Shown here one piece after another: positions 5,859 through 5,997 of a stretch of 5,997 bases of DNA. Position 1 is the first letter of the stretch. Each line of letters begins with the position of its first letter. The notes under the pieces are model-generated. The model made no database searches. It saw only the letters and a list, made by a program, of their open reading frames with translations, and was not told the DNA's origin. This stretch comes from Acidobacteriota bacterium (GTDB lineage Bacteria > Acidobacteriota > Holophagae > Thermotomaculales > Thermotomaculaceae), in NCBI GenBank assembly GCA_027038695.1, contig JALWHA010000317.1, positions 893-6,889 of the forward strand. The letters run 5' to 3'. A program made the position numbers and the translations under genes.

Positions 5859-5997
5859 GTGCTTTACCAAACTTTTCTTTCCATTTTTTAGAGTTTTTAA
5901 ACTCCGCTTTCCCTGAGTAAACATACTCTCTGGCAAGAGTTCTCGCCCTTTCCAATAATTTTGAATCCCTTAAAAGATCTGCTATTCTAAAATCAGG
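5851..5997 (-). CDS. recG: ATP-dependent DNA helicase RecG (C-terminal 48 residues; start lies beyond the window)
   Basis: The final 48 codons, entering from the right edge and ending in TAG at 5853-5851, begin PDFRIADLLRDSKLLERAR. This matches the conserved end of RecG, where an FRxADLxRDxxLLxxAR segment follows the second helicase motor domain. RecG is a branch-migrating dsDNA translocase that remodels stalled replication forks and Holliday junctions. All catalytic motifs lie outside the window. The last 20 residues are lysine-rich (KKWKEKFGKAL), as is often so in RecG tails. The stop lies 33 bp before the cyclase ATG on the same strand, so the two may be co-transcribed. The fragment is short, so the call relies on one conserved block. 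Confidence 0.82.
   Translation of the reverse strand, partial: PDFRIADLLRDSKLLERARTLAREYVYSGKAEFKNSKKWKEKFGKALV

Overview
The window is a single, tightly packed block of genes, all reading on the minus strand (right to left). The DNA is AT-rich, roughly mid-30s % GC by eye. The block encodes an outer-membrane-type lipoprotein, a Cache/HAMP/HD-GYP membrane receptor, an FHA-GAF-class III nucleotide cyclase and an AmmeMemoRadiSam-type Memo protein. This suggests a low-GC, Gram-negative, environmentally responsive (possibly anaerobic) bacterium. A Deferribacterota-like or deltaproteobacterial-grade source would fit, but that is only an impression from gene content; no rRNA or other strong phylogenetic marker is present.

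Layout in transcription order: the last 48 codons of recG (5997-5851); a 33-bp gap with a possible weak promoter and a CRP-like half-site; an FHA-GAF-class III adenylate cyclase (5817-4300); a dCache-HAMP-HD-GYP c-di-GMP phosphodiesterase (4310-2493, overlapping the cyclase by 11 bp); a TPR lipoprotein resembling PilF/PilW (2496-1711, ATGA overlap of 4 bp); a 116-residue Roadblock/LC7 (MglB-like) protein (1701-1351, 9-bp gap); ftsY, the SRP receptor GTPase (1350-418, no gap); and the first 138 codons of a Memo-family protein, amrB (414-1, GTG start, 3-bp gap, cut by the window edge). No stretch longer than about 33 bp is non-coding. I see no tRNA, rRNA, CRISPR array, insertion sequence or terminator.

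The spacing (overlaps, abutting stop/start codons, and Shine-Dalgarno sequences embedded in the previous gene) argues for one translationally coupled transcript from the cyclase to Memo, perhaps continuing from recG. The operon mixes housekeeping genes (recG, ftsY) with a signalling core: a cAMP-making enzyme gated by FHA and GAF domains, a membrane receptor that probably degrades c-di-GMP, a pilus-type TPR lipoprotein and a small Roadblock protein of the kind that regulates small GTPases. A plausible but unproven reading is a module controlling surface behaviour such as type IV pili or motility. The Memo gene may be the start of an AmmeMemoRadiSam cluster beyond the left edge.
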